A stretch of DNA of 46,778 nt from a virus: IMG/VR virus record IMGVR_UViG_3300045740_000150, positions 1 to 46,778 of that record; one strand, 5' to 3'. This document shows positions 37,087-44,582 of the stretch, piece after piece; positions within the stretch are counted from its first letter, which is position 1, and each line of letters starts with the position of its first letter. Made by a program: the position numbers and the translations under genes. A model generated the notes under the pieces. The model worked only from the letters and a program-made list of their open reading frames with translations. It was not told the origin of the DNA and did not search any database.

Positions 37087-40000
37087 ATGCCAAAGGATGA
37101 GTTACCTTCGATTGAGCAATTTGTCAATAATGACAATTTGCCCTCCGTAGAAGATTTTTTAACAGAAGAGGTAGAGCAGCAATTACCATCTGTTGAAACT
37201 TTTATTGAAAAAGAAGAGGAAGAAATACAAGAAATAATTGAAGAATTTGTACCAGAAGAAAAGAGTTTTGAACTCAATGAAGTTCTTCGATTAATTAATG
37301 ATGTTAGAGAAAGCATTCCTGATATTCCAGAAATAAAATATTACGACAAGGAACTTGAGGATATTTGTGAGTCTATTCAGTTACTCGCATCTTCTATTCC
37401 TGAAGTAAAATACTATGATTCTGATATTGAAAAATTACAGAAAGATATTCAAGAAGTAAAATCTGAGATTCCAGTTTTCCCTAAATGGGTAAATGAAGTA
37501 AACGAGGTTCCAGATTTTTCTTGGATTGGAAAGACATTTAGTGTTATTGATGATGATTTTATTAAGGTCAATGACACTATTGAAACTCTTAGAGAAAGAG
37601 TAGAAATTAATTTAAGAGAAGTTGTAGAAGAAAACGAAACAAAACATTTTGAAACTAAAGTTCAACTTGAAACTGAAATCAAGGAACTGGATGAAAAATA
37701 TCAAGAAGTAAAAGATAGAATTTGGAAACAACTTAGAGAATCATCTCTTAAAATTTGGGAATATCATAAAGAGTTTAAAGATGATGATCGTAAGTTAAAA
37801 AAACAAATTACAAATGAGTATAATTCACTCAAAAATAATTTAGAAGAAAAACTTAAAGAATTTAACGAGAACAGTATAAAGACAGATAAGGTTCTCTTAG
37901 ATTATTTTGAAAATTTAAAGAAGGAAATTTCAAGTCTTCCTGAGGTTAAGTATTATGATGAAGATATTAAGCATGTAAGAAAAGACATTAAAGATCTTTA
38001 TGATCTTGTAAGAACGATTAAATCTGAACAAAAAGATTTACAAGAAAGTATATTAAGAGAACCACCCGAAGAAAAAGAATCAATTGGAGCAGCTCCAGAT
38101 CCATTAACTCCACTTGATCAAAAATTTGCCACATTAGATGATCTTGCAAACCATTATAGAATTTTCATTAATAGAATCCAAACACAACTCTCGTCAATGG
38201 GAGGTGGTGGTGCTGGATTCATTAAGGATCTCGATGATGTTTCTTTCGATCAGACTACTGGGAATGGAAAACTTTTAATTTACGATCAATCAAACTCAAG
38301 ATGGGTTGGAATTGCTAGCACTGCGTTATCTTCTGGAGGAGATTTAAATACAACTCTTGGATTAGGAAATACATCTTCTCTGGGAATGAGTGTAGGAGTT
38401 GTTACTGCAACTTCTTTTGTTGGAAATTTAACAGGAAATGCAACAGGACTTAGTGGAACTCCAGATCTTACAGTAAGAAATATTATTGGTGTTGCAGCTA
38501 CATTTACAGGAAATGTCTCAATTGCAGGTACTTTAACTTATGAAGATGTAACTAATGTCGATTCTGTTGGTATTATTACTGCAAGAAGTGATGTAATTGT
38601 TCAACAAAATCTTTCAGTTGCGGGGGTTGCAACATTTAATACCTTAAGTGGTGTTGGAACAGTCTATGTTGGACTCGGTAGTACTGCACTTTATGTTGAT
38701 GGCAATGCTCGTGTTACTGGTATTCTTACGGTAGGTAAGGCATCAGTAACAATTGATGGTAATAATAATACGATTCGTGCCGGTGATGTTTTCATTACAG
38801 GATCTTCAGTTACTATAGGTGATAATGTAACAATTAATACTGGTGCTACTGGTATTAACTCAGCACCAAATGTCATTTATGTTGCTAAAGACGGTGATGA
38901 TAGTAAAAATGGAACATCAATAGATAATGCAAAACTAACAATTGCTGGGGCAGTAGCAATTGCTCAGACAGGAACTACAATTAAAGTTCTTTCTGGAACT
39001 TATAATGAAAATAATCCAATAACTGTCCCTGCTTTTGTATCAATCATTGGTGATAATTTAAAAACAGTAACTGTTATTCCAAATAATTCAACACAAGATA
39101 TTTTCTATGTTAATAAAGGAACTTATCTTGCAAATATGACTTTTGTTGGGCACGTTGCACCGAGTGCTGCGGTTGCCTTCCCACCTGCAGGAGCTAGTAA
39201 TGTTAGTGGTGGTAGTTGGGAAAGTCCTTACGTTCAAAACTGCACCAGCAACACAACAACTGGAACAGGAATGAGAATTGACGGAAATCTTGCTGAAGGA
39301 TTGAAGTCAATGGTTGTTGATAGTTATACTCAATACAATCAAGGTGGAGTTGGTATTGCGGTAACTAATAATGGTTATGCCCAATTAGTCAGTGTTTTTA
39401 CCATTTGCTGCAACGAAGGAATCACTGCTTACAAAGGAGGACAATGTTCTCTAACCAATAGTAATACCGATTTTGGAACCTATGGATTAGTTGCTGATGG
39501 AGTGAGTGATCTTCAGTTTACGGGAATAGTAACAACCAGTGCATCTGCAGGAACAGATAGAATTGCAGTTGCAATCAATACAACTACGAGACCATATGAG
39601 GGTCAAGTTCTTTACTTCGATACTTTATATTATACAGTAGAAAGTATCACAGTAACTAATGGTGGTAGTGGATATACTTCAACTCCATCTGTGACATTAG
39701 GAACTCCATCAGGTCCTAATGGATCTACAGCAACTGCCTTTGCTACTTTAGAGGGTGACCGTGTTTCTACTATCACCATTATCTCTAGTGGATCCCAATA
39801 CACATCAGCACCTTCAGTCACTATTTCAGCACCAGATGCTGGAGTAACTGCAACGGCTACAGCAAATATTTCTCCTGTTTACTACACAATAAATAGTTCA
39901 ACTCCAGTAGTATCTGGAATAACTACCATCACAATAGATGAAAACTTGAACAACACTGTTGGTGTTGGAACCACTGCTTATTTCTATCAAGTAAGCACAA

Positions 40001-40269
40001 TTACAGCAAGTTCTCATACATTTGAATATGTTGGATCTGGTAATGATATTGCTACTGCTGTTCCTCAAAGAGGTGGTGTAGCAGTTCAAGAAAATGAAGT
40101 TGTATCCAGAAATGGTGGAAGAGTAGTTTTTACAAGCACAGATCAAGCAGGTAATTTTAGAATTGGTGATGGTATTATCATTAACCAAAATAATGGAACA
40201 ATTAGTGGTAGAGCATTTACAAGAAGTTTATTTAATCAAATGACACCGTTCATCTTAGCATTAAGTTAG
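37087..40269 (+). CDS. Fibre-like virion protein with coiled coil, beta shaft and beta-helix, 1060 aa
   Basis: Residues 1-45 carry three short repeats (LPSIEQFV, LPSVEDFL, LPSVETFI). Residues 60-345 are a long charged coiled coil holding three copies of PE-I/V-KYYD. A glycine hinge (GGGGAGF, near 371) leads to a strand-rich shaft (400-590) with the cyanophage phrase VTNVDSVGIITARSD. Residues 595-720 (VIYVAKDGDDSKNGTS, then TIKVLSGTYNENNPI) start a pectate-lyase-like right-handed beta-helix. Two GSGY units lie at about 855-925. The C-terminus (GGRVVFTSTDQAGNFRIGDG, ...FNQMTPFILALS) resembles ends of other cyanophage structural proteins. It is probably a trimeric tail or neck fibre; the attachment site is not known. 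Confidence 0.8.
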   Translation: MPKDELPSIEQFVNNDNLPSVEDFLTEEVEQQLPSVETFIEKEEEEIQEIIEEFVPEEKSFELNEVLRLINDVRESIPDIPEIKYYDKELEDICESIQLLASSIPEVKYYDSDIEKLQKDIQEVKSEIPVFPKWVNEVNEVPDFSWIGKTFSVIDDDFIKVNDTIETLRERVEINLREVVEENETKHFETKVQLETEIKELDEKYQEVKDRIWKQLRESSLKIWEYHKEFKDDDRKLKKQITNEYNSLKNNLEEKLKEFNENSIKTDKVLLDYFENLKKEISSLPEVKYYDEDIKHVRKDIKDLYDLVRTIKSEQKDLQESILREPPEEKESIGAAPDPLTPLDQKFATLDDLANHYRIFINRIQTQLSSMGGGGAGFIKDLDDVSFDQTTGNGKLLIYDQSNSRWVGIASTALSSGGDLNTTLGLGNTSSLGMSVGVVTATSFVGNLTGNATGLSGTPDLTVRNIIGVAATFTGNVSIAGTLTYEDVTNVDSVGIITARSDVIVQQNLSVAGVATFNTLSGVGTVYVGLGSTALYVDGNARVTGILTVGKASVTIDGNNNTIRAGDVFITGSSVTIGDNVTINTGATGINSAPNVIYVAKDGDDSKNGTSIDNAKLTIAGAVAIAQTGTTIKVLSGTYNENNPITVPAFVSIIGDNLKTVTVIPNNSTQDIFYVNKGTYLANMTFVGHVAPSAAVAFPPAGASNVSGGSWESPYVQNCTSNTTTGTGMRIDGNLAEGLKSMVVDSYTQYNQGGVGIAVTNNGYAQLVSVFTICCNEGITAYKGGQCSLTNSNTDFGTYGLVADGVSDLQFTGIVTTSASAGTDRIAVAINTTTRPYEGQVLYFDTLYYTVESITVTNGGSGYTSTPSVTLGTPSGPNGSTATAFATLEGDRVSTITIISSGSQYTSAPSVTISAPDAGVTATATANISPVYYTINSSTPVVSGITTITIDENLNNTVGVGTTAYFYQVSTITASSHTFEYVGSGNDIATAVPQRGGVAVQENEVVSRNGGRVVFTSTDQAGNFRIGDGIIINQNNGTISGRAFTRSLFNQMTPFILALS

Positions 40270-40270
40270 T

Positions 40271-40606
40271 ATGGCACAATTAGCACTCAATAATTTCAAA
40301 ACAGTAACATTAGAAGTAACCACAGGTATTCAGACTGCATATACTGCACCCACTGGATATACTTCTATTGTGTTATATGCTCATATCACAAATATTGGAT
40401 CAACCACAGAAACAGTTACTGTTTCTCATAAAAGAAGTACAACATCTACAGAAATTGCAAAAGCAGTAGCAGTTCCTCCAAATGATGCATTTGTGCCGAT
40501 GGATGGTAAGTTAGTTTTAGAAACCAGTGATTCTGTGGTTATTTCCGCAAGTGCAAACTCTACATTTAAATTGATCTTAAGTATTCTGGAAACTGCAAAT
40601 GCCTAA
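40271..40606 (+). CDS. Small beta-rich virion-type protein, 111 aa
   Basis: ATG lies one base after the fibre-gene stop. The product AQLALNNFKTVTLEVTTGIQ and TSIVLYAHITNIGSTTETVT, ending SANSTFKLILSILETANA, is almost entirely strands with Thr/Ser-rich turns, like an immunoglobulin or head-fibre decoration domain. Similar small proteins follow fibre genes in marine T4-like phages, from memory; the function is unproven. It overlaps the next gene by eight bases. Confidence 0.7.
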   Translation: MAQLALNNFKTVTLEVTTGIQTAYTAPTGYTSIVLYAHITNIGSTTETVTVSHKRSTTSTEIAKAVAVPPNDAFVPMDGKLVLETSDSVVISASANSTFKLILSILETANA

Positions 40607-40946
40607 ACTCATTAGTCAAAAAAACTTTTCCAATATCAATGTATCTGGAGTTACAACAACAACTTCAAGTCAATTTGCTTTGGATAGTTTTCTGAAGAGT
40701 TCTTTCAGATCAGCAAAATATCAGATTCAAATAGACCAAGGATCTTCTTATCAAACAACAGAGTTTTTAGTTGTTCATGATGGTAGCACTACTTATAATA
40801 CAGAATTTGGAACGGTGAAGACTTCTGGAATTTTATCATTATTTGATAGTGATGTTTCTGGTAATTATGTAAGACTTTTAGCAACTCCAACATCAGGAGC
40901 AACTCCAGTAAACTTTAAAATTATCCGAACAACTATTGATTCATAA
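40599..40946 (+). CDS. Small beta-rich virion-type protein, 115 aa (VHDGS module)
   Basis: The core is AKYQIQIDQGSSYQTTEFLV, VHDGSTTYNTEFG, then FDSDVSGNYVRLLATPTSG and FKIIRTTI. Matching units (V/L-HDG, E-x-G, then D-S-x and a closing strand pair) are embedded in the gp7-like protein around residues 2570-2850, so this gene is a free-standing copy of a module used elsewhere in the virion. A late promoter overlaps its stop codon. It is probably a fibre or baseplate decoration; the role is not established. Confidence 0.7.
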   Translation: MPKLISQKNFSNINVSGVTTTTSSQFALDSFLKSSFRSAKYQIQIDQGSSYQTTEFLVVHDGSTTYNTEFGTVKTSGILSLFDSDVSGNYVRLLATPTSGATPVNFKIIRTTIDS

Positions 40947-40949
40947 ATA
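40942..40949 (+). promoter_or_regulatory. Late promoter before the mosaic gene
   Basis: CATAAATA contains the preceding TAA (40944-40946) and lies 22 bases before ATG 40972. Confidence 0.65.
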
Positions 40950-40971
40950 TAAAAAGGATTCTTATTTTTGA

Positions 40972-42606
40972 ATGAAAGAGCAATTAAAACCATACAAAAC
41001 AGTTGAACAGATTGCTAAGAAGCATAGACTTGATGTTTCTTTTATTCAGAAACAACTTGATATGGGAGAACCCATTGAGCATGAACATACTAAAAATCAT
41101 GATCTTGCTCGAGAAATTGCCCTTCAACATTTAGATGAAATTCCTGATTATTATACTCGTTTAAAGAAAATGGAATCGGATGCTAAGAAACATCATAAGC
41201 AATTCAAAGATGTAAAAGTGTCTGAAGATCTCCGTGATTGGTTTGGTAAAGGTGGAGAAGGTGGTGTTGGTGGTGGAGGATGGGATAGATATAATACTAA
41301 GGGTGAAAGAATTGGTAAATGTGCTCGTGAACCTGGAGAACCAAAACCAAAATGCCTTTCAAAAGAAAAAGCAGCAAAAATGTCAAGAGATCAAATTGCT
41401 GCTGCCGTAAGAAGAAAGAGAGCAAAAGATCCTGTTGCTGATAGATCTGGTAAAGGAGGAAAACCCGTCATGGTATCTAATAAGATTAAGGAAGAAATGG
41501 AAGAGCAAAGATATTGCCCTCTTTGTGACAAGAGAGAAACTAAATCAGAGTGTTCTTATGGTAAGAAAGCATGGGAGGATTTTTCAGTGAAAGATCACGA
41601 ATATTCTATGGCAAGATCTGAATTATCGACTGTAGCAGCTGCAGTTAAAAGACTTCAGAAGAAAATGGGTAAAGGTGAAGGTAATATTGAAGCATGGGTA
41701 CAATCCAAGATTACAAAGGCAGCAGATTACTTGGATAGTGCTGCAGACTATGTGGATAGTGGAGAAATGGAAGAAGCATGTTGGTCTGGATATAAGCAGG
41801 TTGGCATGAAAAAGAAGGGAAAGAAAATTGTTCCAAATTGTGTTCCAACTAGTGAGAGTAAATTAGTTAATGAGATTCTGGAGCAAATTGAAGGTGAAAA
41901 AGAACTGAAGAAGTTGGAAGAGGAGAATAAACCAACCAATCCAAAACTTTGGTCTAGAGCAAAGGCACTTGCTAGACAAAAGTTTGATGTTTATCCAAGT
42001 GCATATGCTAATGGTTGGGCATCAAAATGGTATAAATCAAAAGGTGGTGGTTGGAAATCTGTAAGTGAAGAGGTTGAGTTGGAAGAAGCAACTCGTCTTC
42101 AAGGAGAAAATGGTAACATTATTGCTGTCATTCTTTCTTGGAGAGGAAAGACTTATTCGGCAAGAATGTTCTTCCCACAACCAAACATGCCATCTAGAAA
42201 AGATGTGACTGATGAGATTCAAAAGGTTTATCCAGGATCTCAAGTTCTTCAGTATAATGTATCTGGACTTCAACCAGGAATGCCTTTGATTCAAGTTATT
42301 GATCAAAGATCTAAAAATTATCTATTAACAAATAAGACTATTGGTGAGGACTGGCAAAAAGTTAATCGTCAAGATAAGACTGATGGTTTGAGTCAGAAGG
42401 CGGTTAATGCTTATCGCAAAGAGAATCCAGGTTCTAAGTTACAAACAGCAGTAACTGAAAAAAATCCAGAAGGTAAAAGAGCAAAACGTCGTGCTTCTTT
42501 CTGTCGTCGTATGAAGGGTATGAAGTCAAAACTCACCTCAGCAGAAACTGCAAGAGATCCAGATTCAAGAATCAATAAAGCACTCCGTCGTTGGAATTGT
42601 AATTAA
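40972..42606 (+). CDS. Mosaic of recurrent phage mini-domains, 544 aa
   Basis: Several units that I recall as separate or variably combined domains in marine phages and algal viruses are joined here. Residues 1-70: KPYKTVEQIAKKHRLDVSFI, then EHEHTKNHDLAREIALQHLD (DUF5661-like). Residues 86-170: LRDWF, GERIGKCAREPGEPKPKCLS, AAAVRRKRAKDP (DUF6321-like). Residues 182-195: a Cys cluster, CPLC...C. Residues 213-262: MARSELSTV, then EAWVQSKITKAADYLDSAAD. Residues 270-291: CWSGYKQVGMKKKG...NCVP. Residues 323-361: NPKLW, YPSAYANGWASKWYKSKGG (DUF5872-like). Residues 470-544: GLSQKAVNAYRKENPGSKL and RASFCRRMKGMKSKLTSAET. It is highly basic. The function is unknown; being expressed late and sitting beside terminase suggests a virion or packaging role. 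Confidence 0.8.
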   Translation: MKEQLKPYKTVEQIAKKHRLDVSFIQKQLDMGEPIEHEHTKNHDLAREIALQHLDEIPDYYTRLKKMESDAKKHHKQFKDVKVSEDLRDWFGKGGEGGVGGGGWDRYNTKGERIGKCAREPGEPKPKCLSKEKAAKMSRDQIAAAVRRKRAKDPVADRSGKGGKPVMVSNKIKEEMEEQRYCPLCDKRETKSECSYGKKAWEDFSVKDHEYSMARSELSTVAAAVKRLQKKMGKGEGNIEAWVQSKITKAADYLDSAADYVDSGEMEEACWSGYKQVGMKKKGKKIVPNCVPTSESKLVNEILEQIEGEKELKKLEEENKPTNPKLWSRAKALARQKFDVYPSAYANGWASKWYKSKGGGWKSVSEEVELEEATRLQGENGNIIAVILSWRGKTYSARMFFPQPNMPSRKDVTDEIQKVYPGSQVLQYNVSGLQPGMPLIQVIDQRSKNYLLTNKTIGEDWQKVNRQDKTDGLSQKAVNAYRKENPGSKLQTAVTEKNPEGKRAKRRASFCRRMKGMKSKLTSAETARDPDSRINKALRRWNCN

Positions 42607-42622
42607 GTAGCAGGTTTTCGTT

Positions 42623-44272
42623 ATGTCAAATGATGTTTATCTTGGTAATCCATTACTAAAAAAAGCAAACACTCCTATTGAGTTCACTCAGGATCAGATT
42701 CTTGAGTTTGTCAAGTGTAAGGAGGATCCGGTTTACTTTGCAAAAAACTATGTAAAGATTGTGACTCTGGATAAGGGATTGCAACCTTTCCAGATGTATC
42801 CTTTTCAGGAAAAGTTAGTTAATAACTTCCACAATCATAGATTTAATATCTGTAAGATGCCACGACAGACTGGTAAATCAACCACTGTAGTGTCCTTCCT
42901 GCTGCACTATGCCGTCTTTAACGACAATGTTAACATAGGTATCCTCGCAAACAAAGCAGCAACCGCAAGAGAGCTTCTGGATAGGTTACAGACTGCATAC
43001 GAGAACCTTCCCAAATGGATGCAGCAGGGTATTATATCTTGGAATAAAGGTTCTTTGGAATTAGAGAATGGATCAAAGATTCTGGCTGCTTCTACGTCTG
43101 CAAGTGCTGTCCGAGGCATGTCGTTCAATATCCTCTTCTTGGACGAATTTGCGTTCGTTCCAAACCATATTGCAGATTCCTTCTTTGCATCTGTTTATCC
43201 TACTATTACTTCTGGTAAGAGTACGAAAGTAATCATCGTTTCTACACCACACGGTATGAATCACTTCTACCGCATGTGGCACGATGCGGAAAAGAAGAAG
43301 AACGAATATATTCCAACCGATGTTCATTGGAGTGAAGTTCCAGGAAGAGATGAAGTTTGGAAAGCTCAAACTATTGCTAATACATCAGACCAGCAGTTTA
43401 AGGTTGAGTTTGAGTGCGAATTCTTAGGATCTGTTGATACTCTGATTGCTCCCAGCAAACTCAAAAGTTTAGTTTATGATCATCCTCTTAAAAGAAGTGC
43501 TGGTTTAGATGTTTACGAAGATGTCAAAGAAGAACATGATTATGTAATTACTGTTGACGTTGCTCGTGGTGTTGGGAATGATTACTCTGCTTTTACAGTT
43601 ATAGACATCACAACATTCCCACACAAAGTAGTTGCAAAGTACCGAAATAATGAAATCAAACCGATGCTATTTCCTAGCATTATTGTGGATGTTGCAAAAA
43701 ACTATAACGATTCTTATATCTTATGCGAAGTAAATGATGTCGGAGATCAGGTAGCAAGCATTGTTCATTATGACTTGGAATATAATAACCTTCTTATGTG
43801 CTCTATGCGTGGTAGAGCAGGGCAAATTGTTGGACAGGGGTTTTCAGGAAAGAAAACCCAACTTGGAGTAAAAATGTCCAAGACAGTTAAGAAGGTTGGA
43901 TGTTTAAACCTCAAGACAATGATTGAGGAAAATAAACTTCTCATTAATGACTATGAGATCATAGCAGAACTCACAACTTTTATTCAGAAGCACAACTCAT
44001 TCGAAGCAGAAGAAGGTTGTAATGATGACTTGGCTATGTGTTTGGTGATCTATGCATGGTTAGTTGCCCAGGATTACTTTAAAGAACTTACCGATCAGGA
44101 TGTTCGTAAGAGAATCTATGAAGAACAGAAAAATCAAATCGAACAAGACATGGCACCATTTGGTTTCATTGTCGATGGTATGGACGGTGATAGTTTTGTA
44201 GATTCTGATGGAGATCGTTGGTATGCTGATGAGTATGGTGACAGATCGTATATGTGGGAGTATCTATCTTGA
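42623..44272 (+). CDS. gp17: Terminase large subunit gp17
   Basis: The packaging motor ATPase and nuclease. Walker A is MPRQTGKST (79-87), Walker B LFLDEF (171-176) with catalytic E175, and the coupling motif is STPHGMNHFYRMW (207-219), closely matching T4's STPNGLNHFYDIW. The RNase-H-like nuclease has D312 (VDVARG), E369 (CEV) and D468/D469 (CNDDLAM), corresponding to the three acidic residues of T4 gp17. The length of 549 compares with 610 in T4; the difference is mostly at the N-terminus. The TGA overlaps the next ATG. Arg codons here are more often CGT than in the neighbouring giant genes. Confidence 0.97.
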   Translation: MSNDVYLGNPLLKKANTPIEFTQDQILEFVKCKEDPVYFAKNYVKIVTLDKGLQPFQMYPFQEKLVNNFHNHRFNICKMPRQTGKSTTVVSFLLHYAVFNDNVNIGILANKAATARELLDRLQTAYENLPKWMQQGIISWNKGSLELENGSKILAASTSASAVRGMSFNILFLDEFAFVPNHIADSFFASVYPTITSGKSTKVIIVSTPHGMNHFYRMWHDAEKKKNEYIPTDVHWSEVPGRDEVWKAQTIANTSDQQFKVEFECEFLGSVDTLIAPSKLKSLVYDHPLKRSAGLDVYEDVKEEHDYVITVDVARGVGNDYSAFTVIDITTFPHKVVAKYRNNEIKPMLFPSIIVDVAKNYNDSYILCEVNDVGDQVASIVHYDLEYNNLLMCSMRGRAGQIVGQGFSGKKTQLGVKMSKTVKKVGCLNLKTMIEENKLLINDYEIIAELTTFIQKHNSFEAEEGCNDDLAMCLVIYAWLVAQDYFKELTDQDVRKRIYEEQKNQIEQDMAPFGFIVDGMDGDSFVDSDGDRWYADEYGDRSYMWEYLS

Positions 44273-44502
44273 TGGACTTAGATGGACAAATTAGACTAGG
44301 ACATTTGCTTTTAAATGATAGAAAGTGTAGGACTTGTGGTGAATTAAAAAATTTGATCGAAGGATTTTATAGAACTAGAAAAAACAGAGGACCTGTACCT
44401 TCTTCATATTCTTACGAATGTAAAGAGTGTACGATTAAACGAATTGTCAGTGAAAGGAAAAAGAAAGATCCTTTTTCGGACTGGTCGTACCCTGATTGGT
44501 AG
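44272..44502 (+). CDS. Small zinc-finger protein, 76 aa
   Basis: ATG 44272 is in a TGATG overlap with gene 17 and has GGAG at 44257-44260; an upstream in-frame start would lie inside gene 17. Cys19-x2-Cys22 (KCRTCGE) and Cys50-x2-Cys53 (ECKEC), with FYR between, form a treble-clef-like zinc site of the type seen in small phage proteins and at the front of HNH or endonuclease VII-type nucleases. No His-Asn-His core follows, so this is a zinc finger alone. Being coupled to the terminase suggests DNA binding in packaging, which is inference. Confidence 0.75.
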   Translation: MDLDGQIRLGHLLLNDRKCRTCGELKNLIEGFYRTRKNRGPVPSSYSYECKECTIKRIVSERKKKDPFSDWSYPDW

Positions 44503-44541
44503 GTGTTCATGCACCATTTCCCCACCTAAAAAGTCAATTTT

Positions 44542-44549
44542 AATAAATA
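44542..44549 (+). promoter_or_regulatory. Late promoter before gene 18
   Basis: AATAAATA in an A/T-rich gap, 33 bases before ATG 44583. This is one of the few late promoters here that does not overlap a stop codon. Confidence 0.75.
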
Positions 44550-44582
44550 TTTTCAGACAAACTGAAGTATCAGGAGAAAAAC

